DNA from: Burkholderia sp. Bp8992
GTDB taxonomy: Bacteria; Pseudomonadota; Gammaproteobacteria; Burkholderiales; Burkholderiaceae
Assembly (NCBI RefSeq): GCF_003853705.1
Contig: NZ_QTQI01000009.1
Coordinates: forward strand, 124,001-188,000
Length of the DNA stretch: 64,000 nucleotides
Reading direction: 5' to 3'
Part shown: positions 33,732 to 41,668 of the stretch, one piece after another
How positions within the stretch are numbered: the stretch's first letter is position 1
Layout: the number at the start of each line of letters is the position of its first letter
The notes under the pieces: model-generated
The model's input: the letters and a program-made list of their open reading frames with translations, nothing else
What the model was told of the DNA's origin: nothing
Databases searched by the model: none
Translations under genes and position numbers: made by a program

Positions 33732-34655
33732 TCAGCCCTGCGCGCCTGCGACTGCGAACAGCGGCAATTCATCGATCACGTCGAATCGTTCGACCTCTCG
33801 CGGCTCGATCCCTGCCGCCGCGCACGCAGACGGTGATATCCAGATCACCTCTTCGCGCGGCACGGTGCCCGCTTGGCTGTTCGCCCGCGTCTTGCGCGTG
33901 AATCGAGCCCACCCGGCAAGCGCGCGCTCATACATTTCCGACGCGTAACCGCTCACCACGGCCATGCCGCGAAGGTTCTCGAGCATCGCCAGCAAATCGA
34001 CATGCTCAAACGTGGACATTTCGCAACGGTAGTCGCGGCCGATGCCGCGCGAGACGCTGTTGCGCACTTCCGGCAGATACGGCGGATCAACATAGAACAG
34101 CACGCCCGGCGCGTCGTATCGTGCGATCAGGTCAACGGCGGGCATGTTCTCGATCATGGTCCCGCGCAGACGCGCACTGATTGGGCCAAGCCTGCCCGGA
34201 TACCGCTTCCACTGCCCTGGCCCATCCGACCACACATCACCCGCGAATCCGATCGGGTCATTCAGCGGCCGTGTCGCGCCCATCGAGCCGAAGCCCATTT
34301 GTGCGCGGACACATAGGCGTCGTGCGCGCTCGATCGGCTCATCTGTAGACGACCATGCGGCGTCGAACTCCATGCGCGCGTATGGCGTCAGTTCGAGTGC
34401 GTCGATCAGGCGCGCACGCGACGCGTCGTCGCGCACCACACGGAAAAGGTTGACGATTTCGCCGTCCAGATCGTTGTAAATCTCGACGTGGCTTCGCGGC
34501 TTCTGGAGAAGAACAGCGGCCGAGCCGCCGAACGGCTCGACATAGATATCGTGCCGCGGCAAGTGCGACAGCACCCACGACGCGACACGAAACTTGCTGC
34601 CCATGTAGCTGAGAAGCGGCGCCGTAATGCCTGTTTCCGTTGCCACCCGCGTCAC
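33732..34655 (-). CDS. D12-class DNA adenine N6-methyltransferase
   Basis: A 307-aa Dam/D12-class methylase. Motif I-like SYMGSKFRVASWVL is at 16-29 with EPFGGSAAVLL at 40-50. Catalytic DPPY is at 190-193 (FYVDPPYL). The target is probably a short adenine-containing site such as GATC, but it cannot be read from the sequence. No cognate restriction enzyme is nearby, so it likely protects the phage genome or tunes promoters. The start is GTG 34655 in a GTGA overlap with the upstream gene. Confidence 0.9.
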   Translation of the reverse strand: MTRVATETGITAPLLSYMGSKFRVASWVLSHLPRHDIYVEPFGGSAAVLLQKPRSHVEIYNDLDGEIVNLFRVVRDDASRARLIDALELTPYARMEFDAAWSSTDEPIERARRLCVRAQMGFGSMGATRPLNDPIGFAGDVWSDGPGQWKRYPGRLGPISARLRGTMIENMPAVDLIARYDAPGVLFYVDPPYLPEVRNSVSRGIGRDYRCEMSTFEHVDLLAMLENLRGMAVVSGYASEMYERALAGWARFTRKTRANSQAGTVPREEVIWISPSACAAAGIEPREVERFDVIDELPLFAVAGAQG

Positions 34656-34882
34656 GCTGCCTCCGCGAGCATCGGGCGAAGGCAGTCACGCGCTACAAGT
34701 AACGCCACGTCGCGCGACATGCAGCAGTCGGGGGCAATGCCGCCTTCTTCGTACCAGTGGAATGCCGAGCCGTTCGCCGTGAAGTACCCGCCACGCGAAC
34801 CGCGCTCATAGAAAGGGCCGGTTTCGACGATGCCGGGTTCGATCGGGCGCGGCGCAGCAGCTTGAAGGTCCGCGAGCGTCAT
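34652..34882 (-). CDS. Unknown early phage protein
   Basis: A 76-aa protein with GPFYERGSRGGYFTANGSAF and a cysteine pair (APDCCMSRDVALL). No family recognised. Overlaps its neighbours by four bases on both sides, so it belongs to the early operon. Confidence 0.65.
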   Translation of the reverse strand: MTLADLQAAAPRPIEPGIVETGPFYERGSRGGYFTANGSAFHWYEEGGIAPDCCMSRDVALLVARDCLRPMLAEAA

Positions 34883-35058
34883 GCGGACCTCACGATGGTG
34901 AATGCACGCTCGACGTGGCGAACCGTCGCCGCCAGTTGCTCGGCCTCATCGCTCGCGCGACGACGTGCGATGTGCTCCGCGTTGCTTGCGCGGATCACCC
35001 GACGAATTGCGAGCGTTTCCGCGTCACGTTGATTAGGAATGCTATAGACAAGAGCCAT
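34879..35058 (-). CDS. Unknown small early phage protein
   Basis: A 59-aa basic, helical protein (MALVYSIPNQRDAETLAIRR, then ASDEAEQLAATVRHVERAF). It ends in an ATGA overlap with the 76-aa gene. No domain recognised. Confidence 0.6.
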   Translation of the reverse strand: MALVYSIPNQRDAETLAIRRVIRASNAEHIARRRASDEAEQLAATVRHVERAFTIVRSA

Positions 35059-35088
35059 TGAATCACCCCGCTATTTGTGTTCGTTCTA

Positions 35089-35409
35089 TCAGGTGGGTTT
35101 GACGCCGAACTGGAGAACCGCCTTAACGCGGTCCTCGCCGTGGCGCTGAATCAGCAGATCGATTTCGCGTTGCGCGGCCTTCCGGTGATCGCCCCGGCAT
35201 ACTTCGAGCGAGTGCGTGGTGATCTTCGCTGCGATGCCACCGGATTTCGCCTCAGTGACTGCCGCATACGCCTTGCCGACAACGCGGGTCACGAGGAAAT
35301 TGAATCGAACGCCGCCGATCGTCTTGGCAGTTTTCGCCAATAGCTCGGCGTCGATCGTCTTTTCGCGCATCGCGTCCGCGACCTTGACCATTTTCGTTTC
35401 AGGCTGCAC
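35089..35409 (-). CDS. Unknown early phage protein
   Basis: A 106-aa protein, mostly charged (MVKVADAMREKTIDAELLAK, then VCRGDHRKAAQREIDLLIQR). The GTG at 35409 has a GGGGG ribosome site; ATG 35391 is the alternative start. It overlaps the preceding gene by 11 bp. No domain recognised. Confidence 0.6.
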   Translation of the reverse strand: MQPETKMVKVADAMREKTIDAELLAKTAKTIGGVRFNFLVTRVVGKAYAAVTEAKSGGIAAKITTHSLEVCRGDHRKAAQREIDLLIQRHGEDRVKAVLQFGVKPT

Positions 35410-35944
35410 GCACGCCCCCTACCGCGTTCACCGGTACGAAGAACACCCGCGCGCCCAATCGCTCAAGCCCGCGCAGGAACACCGCATAATCCGCAGTCAT
35501 GGCGTCCGTCGGGAGCATCACGACCGTGACACTTTCGTCCGCGCCAGCCGGATCGAAACCGAATCGCGAGCGCGGCAGTTCCTGCGCCGCACGCCGTAGC
35601 GCTTTTTCGCGCTCGTCGTCCCGCGTTGCGTTCCTCGATACGACGCCGGCAAGGCGAATCGCATCGGCCCACAGTTCGCACTGGTGATGCGACAGCAGCG
35701 CACGAGCGTTCACGATGATCCGATCCGCGCATTTCAACTCGCGATACAGCGCGTCGACGCCACCGCGTTCAATCGCGTCCTTCCGCTCGTCGGCACGAGT
35801 CATCCCCTCGCCGATCACGTTGTCACGCTCGTTCGCGTTCGACCATTGGATTTTCTGGTCGAACGTCAACACAGTGAGCACCGTGCGGATGACCGTGTGC
35901 GCGGCCCGCAGTTCGTCGCGCAGTTCGTTTTCGAAGTTTTTCAT
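35399..35944 (-). CDS. Unknown early phage protein
   Basis: A 181-aa protein. The N-terminal part is helical (MKNFENELRDELRAAHTVIR). The C-terminal 50 residues look alpha/beta (VTVVMLPTDAMTADYAVFLR, then RLGARVFFVPVN). The start ATG 35944 overlaps the stop of the 50-aa gene; longer in-frame starts lie inside that gene. Function unknown. Confidence 0.6.
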   Translation of the reverse strand: MKNFENELRDELRAAHTVIRTVLTVLTFDQKIQWSNANERDNVIGEGMTRADERKDAIERGGVDALYRELKCADRIIVNARALLSHHQCELWADAIRLAGVVSRNATRDDEREKALRRAAQELPRSRFGFDPAGADESVTVVMLPTDAMTADYAVFLRGLERLGARVFFVPVNAVGGVRAA

Positions 35945-36093
35945 GCGGCCCACCCTGCCTGTTGCATGCCCGGAATCGAAGTCCATTTCTGGATAATTCC
36001 AATCATTGCGTCCATGAGCGCACGGAAATACGGTGCGACGGATTGGCGCGCGAGCGCCGAAGGTGTAAGCGTTTGTTGCAGCGAAACGTGCAT
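35941..36093 (-). CDS. Small first gene of the early operon
   Basis: A 50-aa protein (MHVSLQQTLTPSALARQSVA, then ALMDAMIGIIQKWTSIPG) with an AAGGGGAA ribosome site. It is the first gene after the switch region. P2 has cox at this place, but I see no winged-helix signature here, so the function is open. Confidence 0.55.
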   Translation of the reverse strand: MHVSLQQTLTPSALARQSVAPYFRALMDAMIGIIQKWTSIPGMQQAGWAA

Positions 36094-36217
36094 TTGACTT
36101 CCCCTTGTTCAACCCCTTGAACGGATACAGCGTGAAAGTCGCCCGGCAGACGGATAGCTAGTCCGTCACCGGCGGGGTTGGAAACCGGTGCCGGGTCGAC
36201 GGAACGGAGAATAGTCT

Positions 36218-36278
36218 CATCCGATGAAACGTGTCAATAGCTGATACGTCTCAGCAACGGAGACAGTTGCATCTGATG
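36218..36278. promoter_or_regulatory. Paired operator-like palindromes in the lysogeny switch
   Basis: CATCCGATG at 36218-36226 and CATCTGATG at 36270-36278 lie in closely similar contexts (both followed by AAACGT or AAGCGT). Each is a palindrome with one central base. They lie in the 239-bp gap between the divergent early operon and the repressor gene, so they are good candidates for repressor operators. Confidence 0.5.
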
Positions 36279-36332
36279 AAGCGTCGCAGTACCTTTGACG
36301 CCGGGTTGAATTGATTTAAAAGGGGTTTGTCA

Positions 36333-36671
36333 ATGAAAACGACAGTCGATTGGCTCGACGCGGTGAAAGCCCGCCTCGACCTTCCCTCCGACTACGCCGC
36401 AGCCAAGGTGCTGGGCGTGACGCGTGGCGCGGTCAGCAAGTACCGCAACCAGCAATCAGTGTTTGACGAGAAAACCGCAATCCGCGTAGCGGAAATTCTG
36501 AACGTCGATCCGTTCGAAGTGATCGCCGCCGCGCACGCCGAAAGCTCGCGCGACGACCGCACGAAAGCAATTTGGGTGCATGCTTTGGAAGTTTTTTCCA
36601 AGGGCCTACAGGGTTTTCGTCGGCTGGCGCTACCCGCTAACGCTTGTGGGGCTTTGATCCCACAGGTGTAA
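36333..36671 (+). CDS. C-like immunity repressor, HTH protein
   Basis: A 112-aa XRE-type HTH protein. The HTH spans about residues 18-60 (DYAAAKVLGVTRGAVSKYRN, then KTAIRVAEILNVDPFEV). P2 repressor C is 99 aa and has the same place and direction, opposite to the early operon. The start is ATG 36333 with AGGGG. In P2, int follows C; here the attachment site follows within 15 bp. The last 25 residues (LQGFRRLALPANACGALIPQ) may have been altered when the end was remodelled. Confidence 0.78.
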   Translation: MKTTVDWLDAVKARLDLPSDYAAAKVLGVTRGAVSKYRNQQSVFDEKTAIRVAEILNVDPFEVIAAAHAESSRDDRTKAIWVHALEVFSKGLQGFRRLALPANACGALIPQV

Positions 36672-36681
36672 CGCCAGCTTT

Positions 36682-36693
36682 AGTTAGCAAACC
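36682..36693 (+). repeat. Right copy of 12-bp end inverted repeat
   Basis: AGTTAGCAAACC is the exact reverse complement of 143-154 and lies three bases before the right core. Confidence 0.7.
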
Positions 36694-36713
36694 TTTTTAT
36701 GATTATGTCAAAT
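36686..36713 (+). other. attR: attR, dif-like attachment site
   Basis: The shared core TTATGATTATGTCAAAT is at 36697-36713. The 11 bases at the XerC-arm position (AGCAAACCTTT) are phage-derived and do not resemble a XerC arm well. That fits a hybrid site left after integration. The chromosomal RND gene ends 68 bp to the right. Confidence 0.7.
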
Positions 36714-36780
36714 ACAATATTTCCGTCCGAATCCGCGCCATCCCGCCATTGATCCGACCGAAAACAACCCGCTGCCACCG

Positions 36781-39700
36781 TCAATCGACCTCCAGATCCC
36801 CGACCGTTTCCGCCCCCCGCGCGTCGCGCCGCGTCCCGGCAGCCTGCCGACCGCGCCGGCCTGCAGACACCACCAGACGAAACGCAACCGGCGCAAACAC
36901 GAGCCCGAACAGCGTCGCCGCCAACACGCCTCCAAACGCACCCGTGCCGATCGACCGCCGGCTTTCGGCGCCCGCGCCCGTCGCCAGCACGAGCGGCACG
37001 ACGCCCAGCAGGAACGCCATCGACGTCATCACGATCGGCCTGAATCGCGCGGCGGCCGCGTCGATCACCGCCTGCCGCAGCGACATGCCGTGCGCGGCCA
37101 GATCGCGTGCATACTGCACGATCAGGATCGCGTTCTTCGCCGCCAGCCCGACCACCGTGATCATCCCGACCTTGAAATACACGTCGTTCGGCATGCCGCG
37201 AGCGAGCGCCGCCGCGATCGCGCCGATCATGCCGAGCGGCACGATCGTCAGCACCGACAGCGGAATCGTCCAGCTTTCGTACAGCGCGGCAAGCGCCATG
37301 AACACCGCGAGCACCGACAGCCCGACGAGCAGCGGCGTTTGTCGCGCAGCGACCTGCTCCTCGCGCGCCGCATCGACCCAGTCGAAGCCGATCCCGGCCG
37401 GCAGCGCGCCGGCGAGCCGCTCCATCTCCGCCATCGCCGCACCCGAACTCGTGCCGGTCGCCGCCCGGCCGCTGATGTCGAGCGACGGATAGCCGTTGTA
37501 ACGGTTCAGCATCACCGGGCCGATCGTCCAGTGCGGCGCGGCGATGGCCGACAGCGGCACCATGTCGCCGGTGCGGTTCGGCACGGTCAGCGCCATCAGT
37601 TGCGTGTCGGTCGTGCGGGCGCCCGGCTCGGCCTCGATGATCACGCGCCGCATGCGGCCCGACGCCGGAAAATCGTTGATGTAGTTCGAACCGAACGTGC
37701 CGCCCAGGAGCCCCGCGATCCGCTCGAACGGCACGCCGAGCGCATACGCCTTCGCACGATCGACGTCGAGCTCGATACGCGGCGCGTCCGGCAGGTCTTC
37801 GAAATGCACGGCGGCCAGCAGCGGATCGGCCTTCGCGCGCTCGGACAGCTGCTCGCGGGCCGCCTTCAATGCATCGAGCCCGACACCGCCGCGATCCTCG
37901 AGCCGGAACGTGAACCCGTCGGAATGCCCGATGCCGCGCACCGACGGCGGCAGCGACGCCTCGACGTCGCCGTCGAGAATCTCGCCGAAACGCCGGTTGA
38001 GCCGGTCGCGCAACGTCATCGCGTCGACGTCGCGCTGCGCCCAGTCCTTCAGCTCCACGAACGCCATCCCGACGTTCTGCCCGCTGCCCGCGAAACTCCA
38101 GCCGATCACGCTCGTCACGTTCGCGATCGCCGGCTCCGCGCGCAGGATCGCCTCGACCCGCTCGACGGCCACGAGCGTGCGCGCCTGCGTCGCGCCGGCG
38201 GGCAACTGGATCATCACCTGCAGTTGCCCCTGGTCCTCGGTCGGCAGGAAACCGCCCGGCATCATCCAGTACAGCAGCGCACAGCCGAGCACGAGCGCCG
38301 CGTAGACCGCGACGACGATACCGGTGCGGCGCACCGCGAACACGGCGACGCGGCGATAGCCGGCCTCGACTCGCGTGAAGCCTGCACCGAACCGGTCGGC
38401 CAGGCGCGCGCTGAGGCCGCGTCGTCGCGCGTTGCCGGCTCCGCGATCGTGCGGCGCGACCGACTTGAGCAGGTTCGCGCACAGTGCGGGCGTGAGCGAC
38501 AGCGCCATGAACGACGACACCAGCATCGACGCGATCATCGCCACCGCGAACTGGCGGTAGATGCCGCCGACGGTACCCGGAAAGAACGCCATCGGCACGA
38601 ATACGGCGGTCAGCACGGCCGTCACGCCGACGATCGCCCCGCCGATCCGCTTCATGGCCCGACGCGTGGCGTCGCGCGGCGACACGCCCTCCTCCATCAC
38701 GCGGTGCACGCTCTCGACGACGACGATCGCGTCGTCGACGAGGATGCCGATCGCCAGCACGAGACCGAACATCGTGAACACGTTGATCGACAGCCCGAAC
38801 GCCCACATCGCGACGAACGCGCCCATCAGCGTGACCGGAATCACGACCGTCGGCACCAGCGTGTAGCGCAGGTCGCGCAGGAACAGCCACATCACGCAGA
38901 ACACCAGCACGACCGCTTCGATCAGCGTCAGCACGACCTCGCGGATCGCGATCGTCACGAAATGCGCGCCGTCGAACGGGATCTCGATCGCGACGCCCGG
39001 CGGCAACGTCCGCGACAGCTCGGCGAGCCGCGCACGGATCGCGTTCGACGTTTCGAGCGCATTGCCGCGCGGGCCGAGCTGGATGCCGACCGTCGCGGCC
39101 GGGCGGCCGTTCAGCCGCGAATAGAACGAATAGTCGTCGCGGCCGATCTCGACGCGCGCGACGTCGGCGACGCGCACCGCCGAACCATCCGTCTTCGACT
39201 TCAACACGATCCGGCCGAACTCGTCCGGCGACGCGAGCTGCCCCTTGACGACGATCTGCGCGGTGAGCTGCTGGCCGCCCGGAAACGGCGCGTCGCCGAT
39301 CGCGCCGGCCGTCACCGTCGCGTTCTGCGCGCCGATCGCCGCGATCACGTCGTCGGCGCCGAGGCCGTATTCGCGCAGCTTGTGCGGATCGAGCCAGACC
39401 CGCAACGCTTCGTCGGCATCCCACAGCTCGGCCGCGCCGACGCCCGGCGCGCGCTTCAGTTCACGCAGCACGTAGCGGTTCAGGTAGTCGCCGAGCTGCG
39501 CGGAATCGCGCAGGCCGTCGGTCGACGTCAGCGTGACGAGCATCAGGAACGTGTTCGCCGCCTTGAACACGCCGATCCCCTGCTGGACGACCTGCTGCGG
39601 CAAGCGCGACTCGACCTGCTTCAGCCGGTTGTTGACGTCGACGAGCGCGATGTCGGGATCGGTGCCCGGCGAAAACGTCACGTCGATCTCGAGGTTGCCG

Positions 39701-39960
39701 TGACCGTCGCTGCTCGTCTCGTAGTACAGGAGCCCGTCGGCGCCGTCGAGGCTTTCCTCGATGATGCTGCCGACGTCGCCGTCGACCGTCTCGGTCGACG
39801 CGCCCGGGTATGCGGCGGTGATCACGACGCGCGGCGGCGCCAGGCGCGGATACTGCGCGATCGGAAGCTGCGGAATCGCGAGCACGCCCGCGACGACGAT
39901 CGCGAGCGCGACGATCCACGCAAAGACGGGACGATCGATGAAGAACGACGGCATCGACAT
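36781..39960 (-). CDS. RND efflux transporter permease (HAE-1 family)
   Basis: A 1059-aa AcrB-type inner-membrane pump. It opens MSMPSFFIDRPVFAWIVALA. TM4 carries the proton-relay aspartates in AIGILVDDAIVVVE, and TM10 has the matching lysine in VGLAAKNAILIVQYARDL. PNDVYFKVGMITVVGLAA and the final RPIVMTSMAFLLGVVPLV are typical of the family. Pumps of this class need a periplasmic adaptor and outer-membrane channel. Neither is adjacent: the gene follows yejF by 70 bp and ends 68 bp from attR. It must use partners encoded elsewhere or be a remnant of a larger operon. Confidence 0.93.
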   Translation of the reverse strand: MSMPSFFIDRPVFAWIVALAIVVAGVLAIPQLPIAQYPRLAPPRVVITAAYPGASTETVDGDVGSIIEESLDGADGLLYYETSSDGHGNLEIDVTFSPGTDPDIALVDVNNRLKQVESRLPQQVVQQGIGVFKAANTFLMLVTLTSTDGLRDSAQLGDYLNRYVLRELKRAPGVGAAELWDADEALRVWLDPHKLREYGLGADDVIAAIGAQNATVTAGAIGDAPFPGGQQLTAQIVVKGQLASPDEFGRIVLKSKTDGSAVRVADVARVEIGRDDYSFYSRLNGRPAATVGIQLGPRGNALETSNAIRARLAELSRTLPPGVAIEIPFDGAHFVTIAIREVVLTLIEAVVLVFCVMWLFLRDLRYTLVPTVVIPVTLMGAFVAMWAFGLSINVFTMFGLVLAIGILVDDAIVVVESVHRVMEEGVSPRDATRRAMKRIGGAIVGVTAVLTAVFVPMAFFPGTVGGIYRQFAVAMIASMLVSSFMALSLTPALCANLLKSVAPHDRGAGNARRRGLSARLADRFGAGFTRVEAGYRRVAVFAVRRTGIVVAVYAALVLGCALLYWMMPGGFLPTEDQGQLQVMIQLPAGATQARTLVAVERVEAILRAEPAIANVTSVIGWSFAGSGQNVGMAFVELKDWAQRDVDAMTLRDRLNRRFGEILDGDVEASLPPSVRGIGHSDGFTFRLEDRGGVGLDALKAAREQLSERAKADPLLAAVHFEDLPDAPRIELDVDRAKAYALGVPFERIAGLLGGTFGSNYINDFPASGRMRRVIIEAEPGARTTDTQLMALTVPNRTGDMVPLSAIAAPHWTIGPVMLNRYNGYPSLDISGRAATGTSSGAAMAEMERLAGALPAGIGFDWVDAAREEQVAARQTPLLVGLSVLAVFMALAALYESWTIPLSVLTIVPLGMIGAIAAALARGMPNDVYFKVGMITVVGLAAKNAILIVQYARDLAAHGMSLRQAVIDAAAARFRPIVMTSMAFLLGVVPLVLATGAGAESRRSIGTGAFGGVLAATLFGLVFAPVAFRLVVSAGRRGRQAAGTRRDARGAETVGDLEVD

Positions 39961-39963
39961 GCG

Positions 39964-40038
39964 TCAGCGCACCGACAGCGTTGTGCCGCGCGGCTCGCGC
40001 TCGGCCTGGGCGCGCTGCGCCCGGTACACGTCAATCAT
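39964..40038 (-). other. 24-codon open frame bridging yejF and the RND gene
   Basis: The ATG overlaps the yejF stop. The frame reads [20 protein letters not shown] and ends five codons later, one base before the RND start codon. It may be a leader peptide for coupling, or the relic of a larger gene such as the missing adaptor. It resembles nothing I recognise. Confidence 0.3.
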
Positions 40039-41668
40039 CGGTTCTCTCTCGGGAGTCGCGCACCGGCGCCAGCATCGACGACGCAAGCAGCGCACGCGTA
40101 TACGGATGGGACGGCGCATGCAGCACGTCGAGCGTATCGCCCTCCTCGACCACGCGCCCCGCCTTCATCACGACGACCCGGTGGGCCATCGCCCGCATGA
40201 CCGCGAGATCGTGCGTGATGAACAGGTAGCTGAGTTTGTACTTCTTTTGCAGATTCGTCAGCAGATTCAGCACCTGCTTCTGGATCGACACGTCGAGCGC
40301 GCTCGTCGGCTCGTCCAGCACCAGCAGTTCCGGCTCCACCGCCAGCGCACGCGCGATCGCGATCCGCTGCCGCTGGCCGCCGGAAAATTCGTGCGGATAC
40401 CGCAGCATCGACTCGGCCGGCAGGCCGACCTCCTGCAGCAGCGCGGCGATCCGCGCACGCCGTGCGTCGCCGGCCACCTGCGGCCGGTGCACGGCAAGCC
40501 CCTCGCCGACGATCTGCTCGACCGTCATCCGCGGCGACAGCGAGCCGAACGGGTCCTGGAACACGACCTGCATCCTGCCGTACAGCGTGCGCCTGCCCCC
40601 CGTCGTCCGCAGCGTGTCGAGCGGCAAGCCGTCGATCTCGATCGCGCCGGCCGCCGGCCGCTGCAGGCCGAGCACAGTCGCCGCGAGCGTCGACTTCCCC
40701 GACCCCGACTCGCCGACGATCCCGAGCGTTTCGCCGCGCTTCAGCGTCAGCCGCACGTCGTGCACGGCGCGGAACGTCGTCTTGCCGAGCACCGCACGCC
40801 AACCTTTCGCCGCGATGCGGTAGTCGACGGCGAGATCGCGCACGTCGAGGATCGTCTGCGCCCCGGCCGCGACGGGCTCGACGGCGCGCTGCGGCGCACT
40901 GTCGAGCAACCGGCGCGTGTACGCATGCTGCGGCGCGGCGAACAGTGCGTCGGTCGTGTTCGTCTCCACCAGCACGCCCTGCTCCATCACGGCCACGCGC
41001 TGCGCGAAGCGCCGCACGAGGTTCAGGTCGTGCGTGATCAGCAGCACGGCCATTCCGCGTGCGGCCGCTTCCTGCTCCTGCAGTTCGATCAGCAGATCGA
41101 CGATCTGCTGGCGCACCGTCACGTCGAGCGCCGTCGTCGGTTCGTCCGCCAGCAACAGCCGCGGCCGGCATGCGAGCGCCATCGCGATCATCGCGCGCTG
41201 GCGCTGCCCGCCCGACAACTGATGCGGAAAACTGTCGATACGCCGCTCCGGCTCCGGAATCCCGGTGCGCCGCAGCAGCGCGATCCCGCGTTCGCGCGCG
41301 TCGCCCGGGCGCAGCCCTTCGTGCAGCCGCAGGCTCTCGGCGATCTGCTTGCCGATCGTATACAGCGGATTCAGCGCGGTCATCGGCTCCTGGAACACCA
41401 TCGCGATGTCCGCGCCGCGAATCCCGCGCATCTGCCGTTCGGTCTTCGCGAGCAGGTCCTCGCCGTCGAACAGCATCCGTCCGGATAGCGTCGCCTGCTG
41501 CGCGAGCCGCAGGATCGACAGCGCCGTCACGCTCTTGCCCGACCCCGATTCGCCGACGAGCGCGACGCGCTCGCCGCGGCCGATCGACAGGCTCAGGTCC
41601 TGCACGGCCGGTTTCGCGCCGAAGCGCGCCGAAAACCCGTCGATCTGCAACAACGCGTTCGCCATCAT
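40031..41668 (-). CDS. yejF: Peptide ABC importer, dual ATPase (YejF-like)
   Basis: A 545-aa protein with two ABC ATPase domains. The first has Walker [10 protein letters not shown] and signature [15 protein letters not shown]. The second has [12 protein letters not shown], signature [15 protein letters not shown] and [14 protein letters not shown]. The start at 41668 overlaps the yejE stop (ATGATG). It powers the YejB/YejE permease. Confidence 0.93.
   Translation of the reverse strand: MMANALLQIDGFSARFGAKPAVQDLSLSIGRGERVALVGESGSGKSVTALSILRLAQQATLSGRMLFDGEDLLAKTERQMRGIRGADIAMVFQEPMTALNPLYTIGKQIAESLRLHEGLRPGDARERGIALLRRTGIPEPERRIDSFPHQLSGGQRQRAMIAMALACRPRLLLADEPTTALDVTVRQQIVDLLIELQEQEAAARGMAVLLITHDLNLVRRFAQRVAVMEQGVLVETNTTDALFAAPQHAYTRRLLDSAPQRAVEPVAAGAQTILDVRDLAVDYRIAAKGWRAVLGKTTFRAVHDVRLTLKRGETLGIVGESGSGKSTLAATVLGLQRPAAGAIEIDGLPLDTLRTTGGRRTLYGRMQVVFQDPFGSLSPRMTVEQIVGEGLAVHRPQVAGDARRARIAALLQEVGLPAESMLRYPHEFSGGQRQRIAIARALAVEPELLVLDEPTSALDVSIQKQVLNLLTNLQKKYKLSYLFITHDLAVMRAMAHRVVVMKAGRVVEEGDTLDVLHAPSHPYTRALLASSMLAPVRDSRERTDD

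Larger units (their letters stand above)
125..36713. mobile_element. P2-like prophage, complete, without integrase
   Basis: Bounded by a 17-bp direct repeat, this block holds the P2 virion gene set in P2 order (Q, P, O, N, M, L, X, lysis, R, S, V, W, J, I, H, fibre chaperone, FI, FII, E, T, U, D), replication protein A, a C-like repressor and Ogr-type activators. No tyrosine or serine recombinase is encoded anywhere inside. Cargo genes occupy two positions: between D and attL (SRAP, a LexA-regulated protein, an NDT/TIR-like protein) and between cos and the replication operon (hicAB, an OLD-like nuclease). No structural gene is visibly broken, so the prophage may be inducible. Confidence 0.93.

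Noticed and set aside
36680-39424. A 914-aa open frame overlapping the RND gene
   Set aside because: Its translation is Arg/Asp-rich shadow sequence, while the overlapping frame has clear RND motifs.
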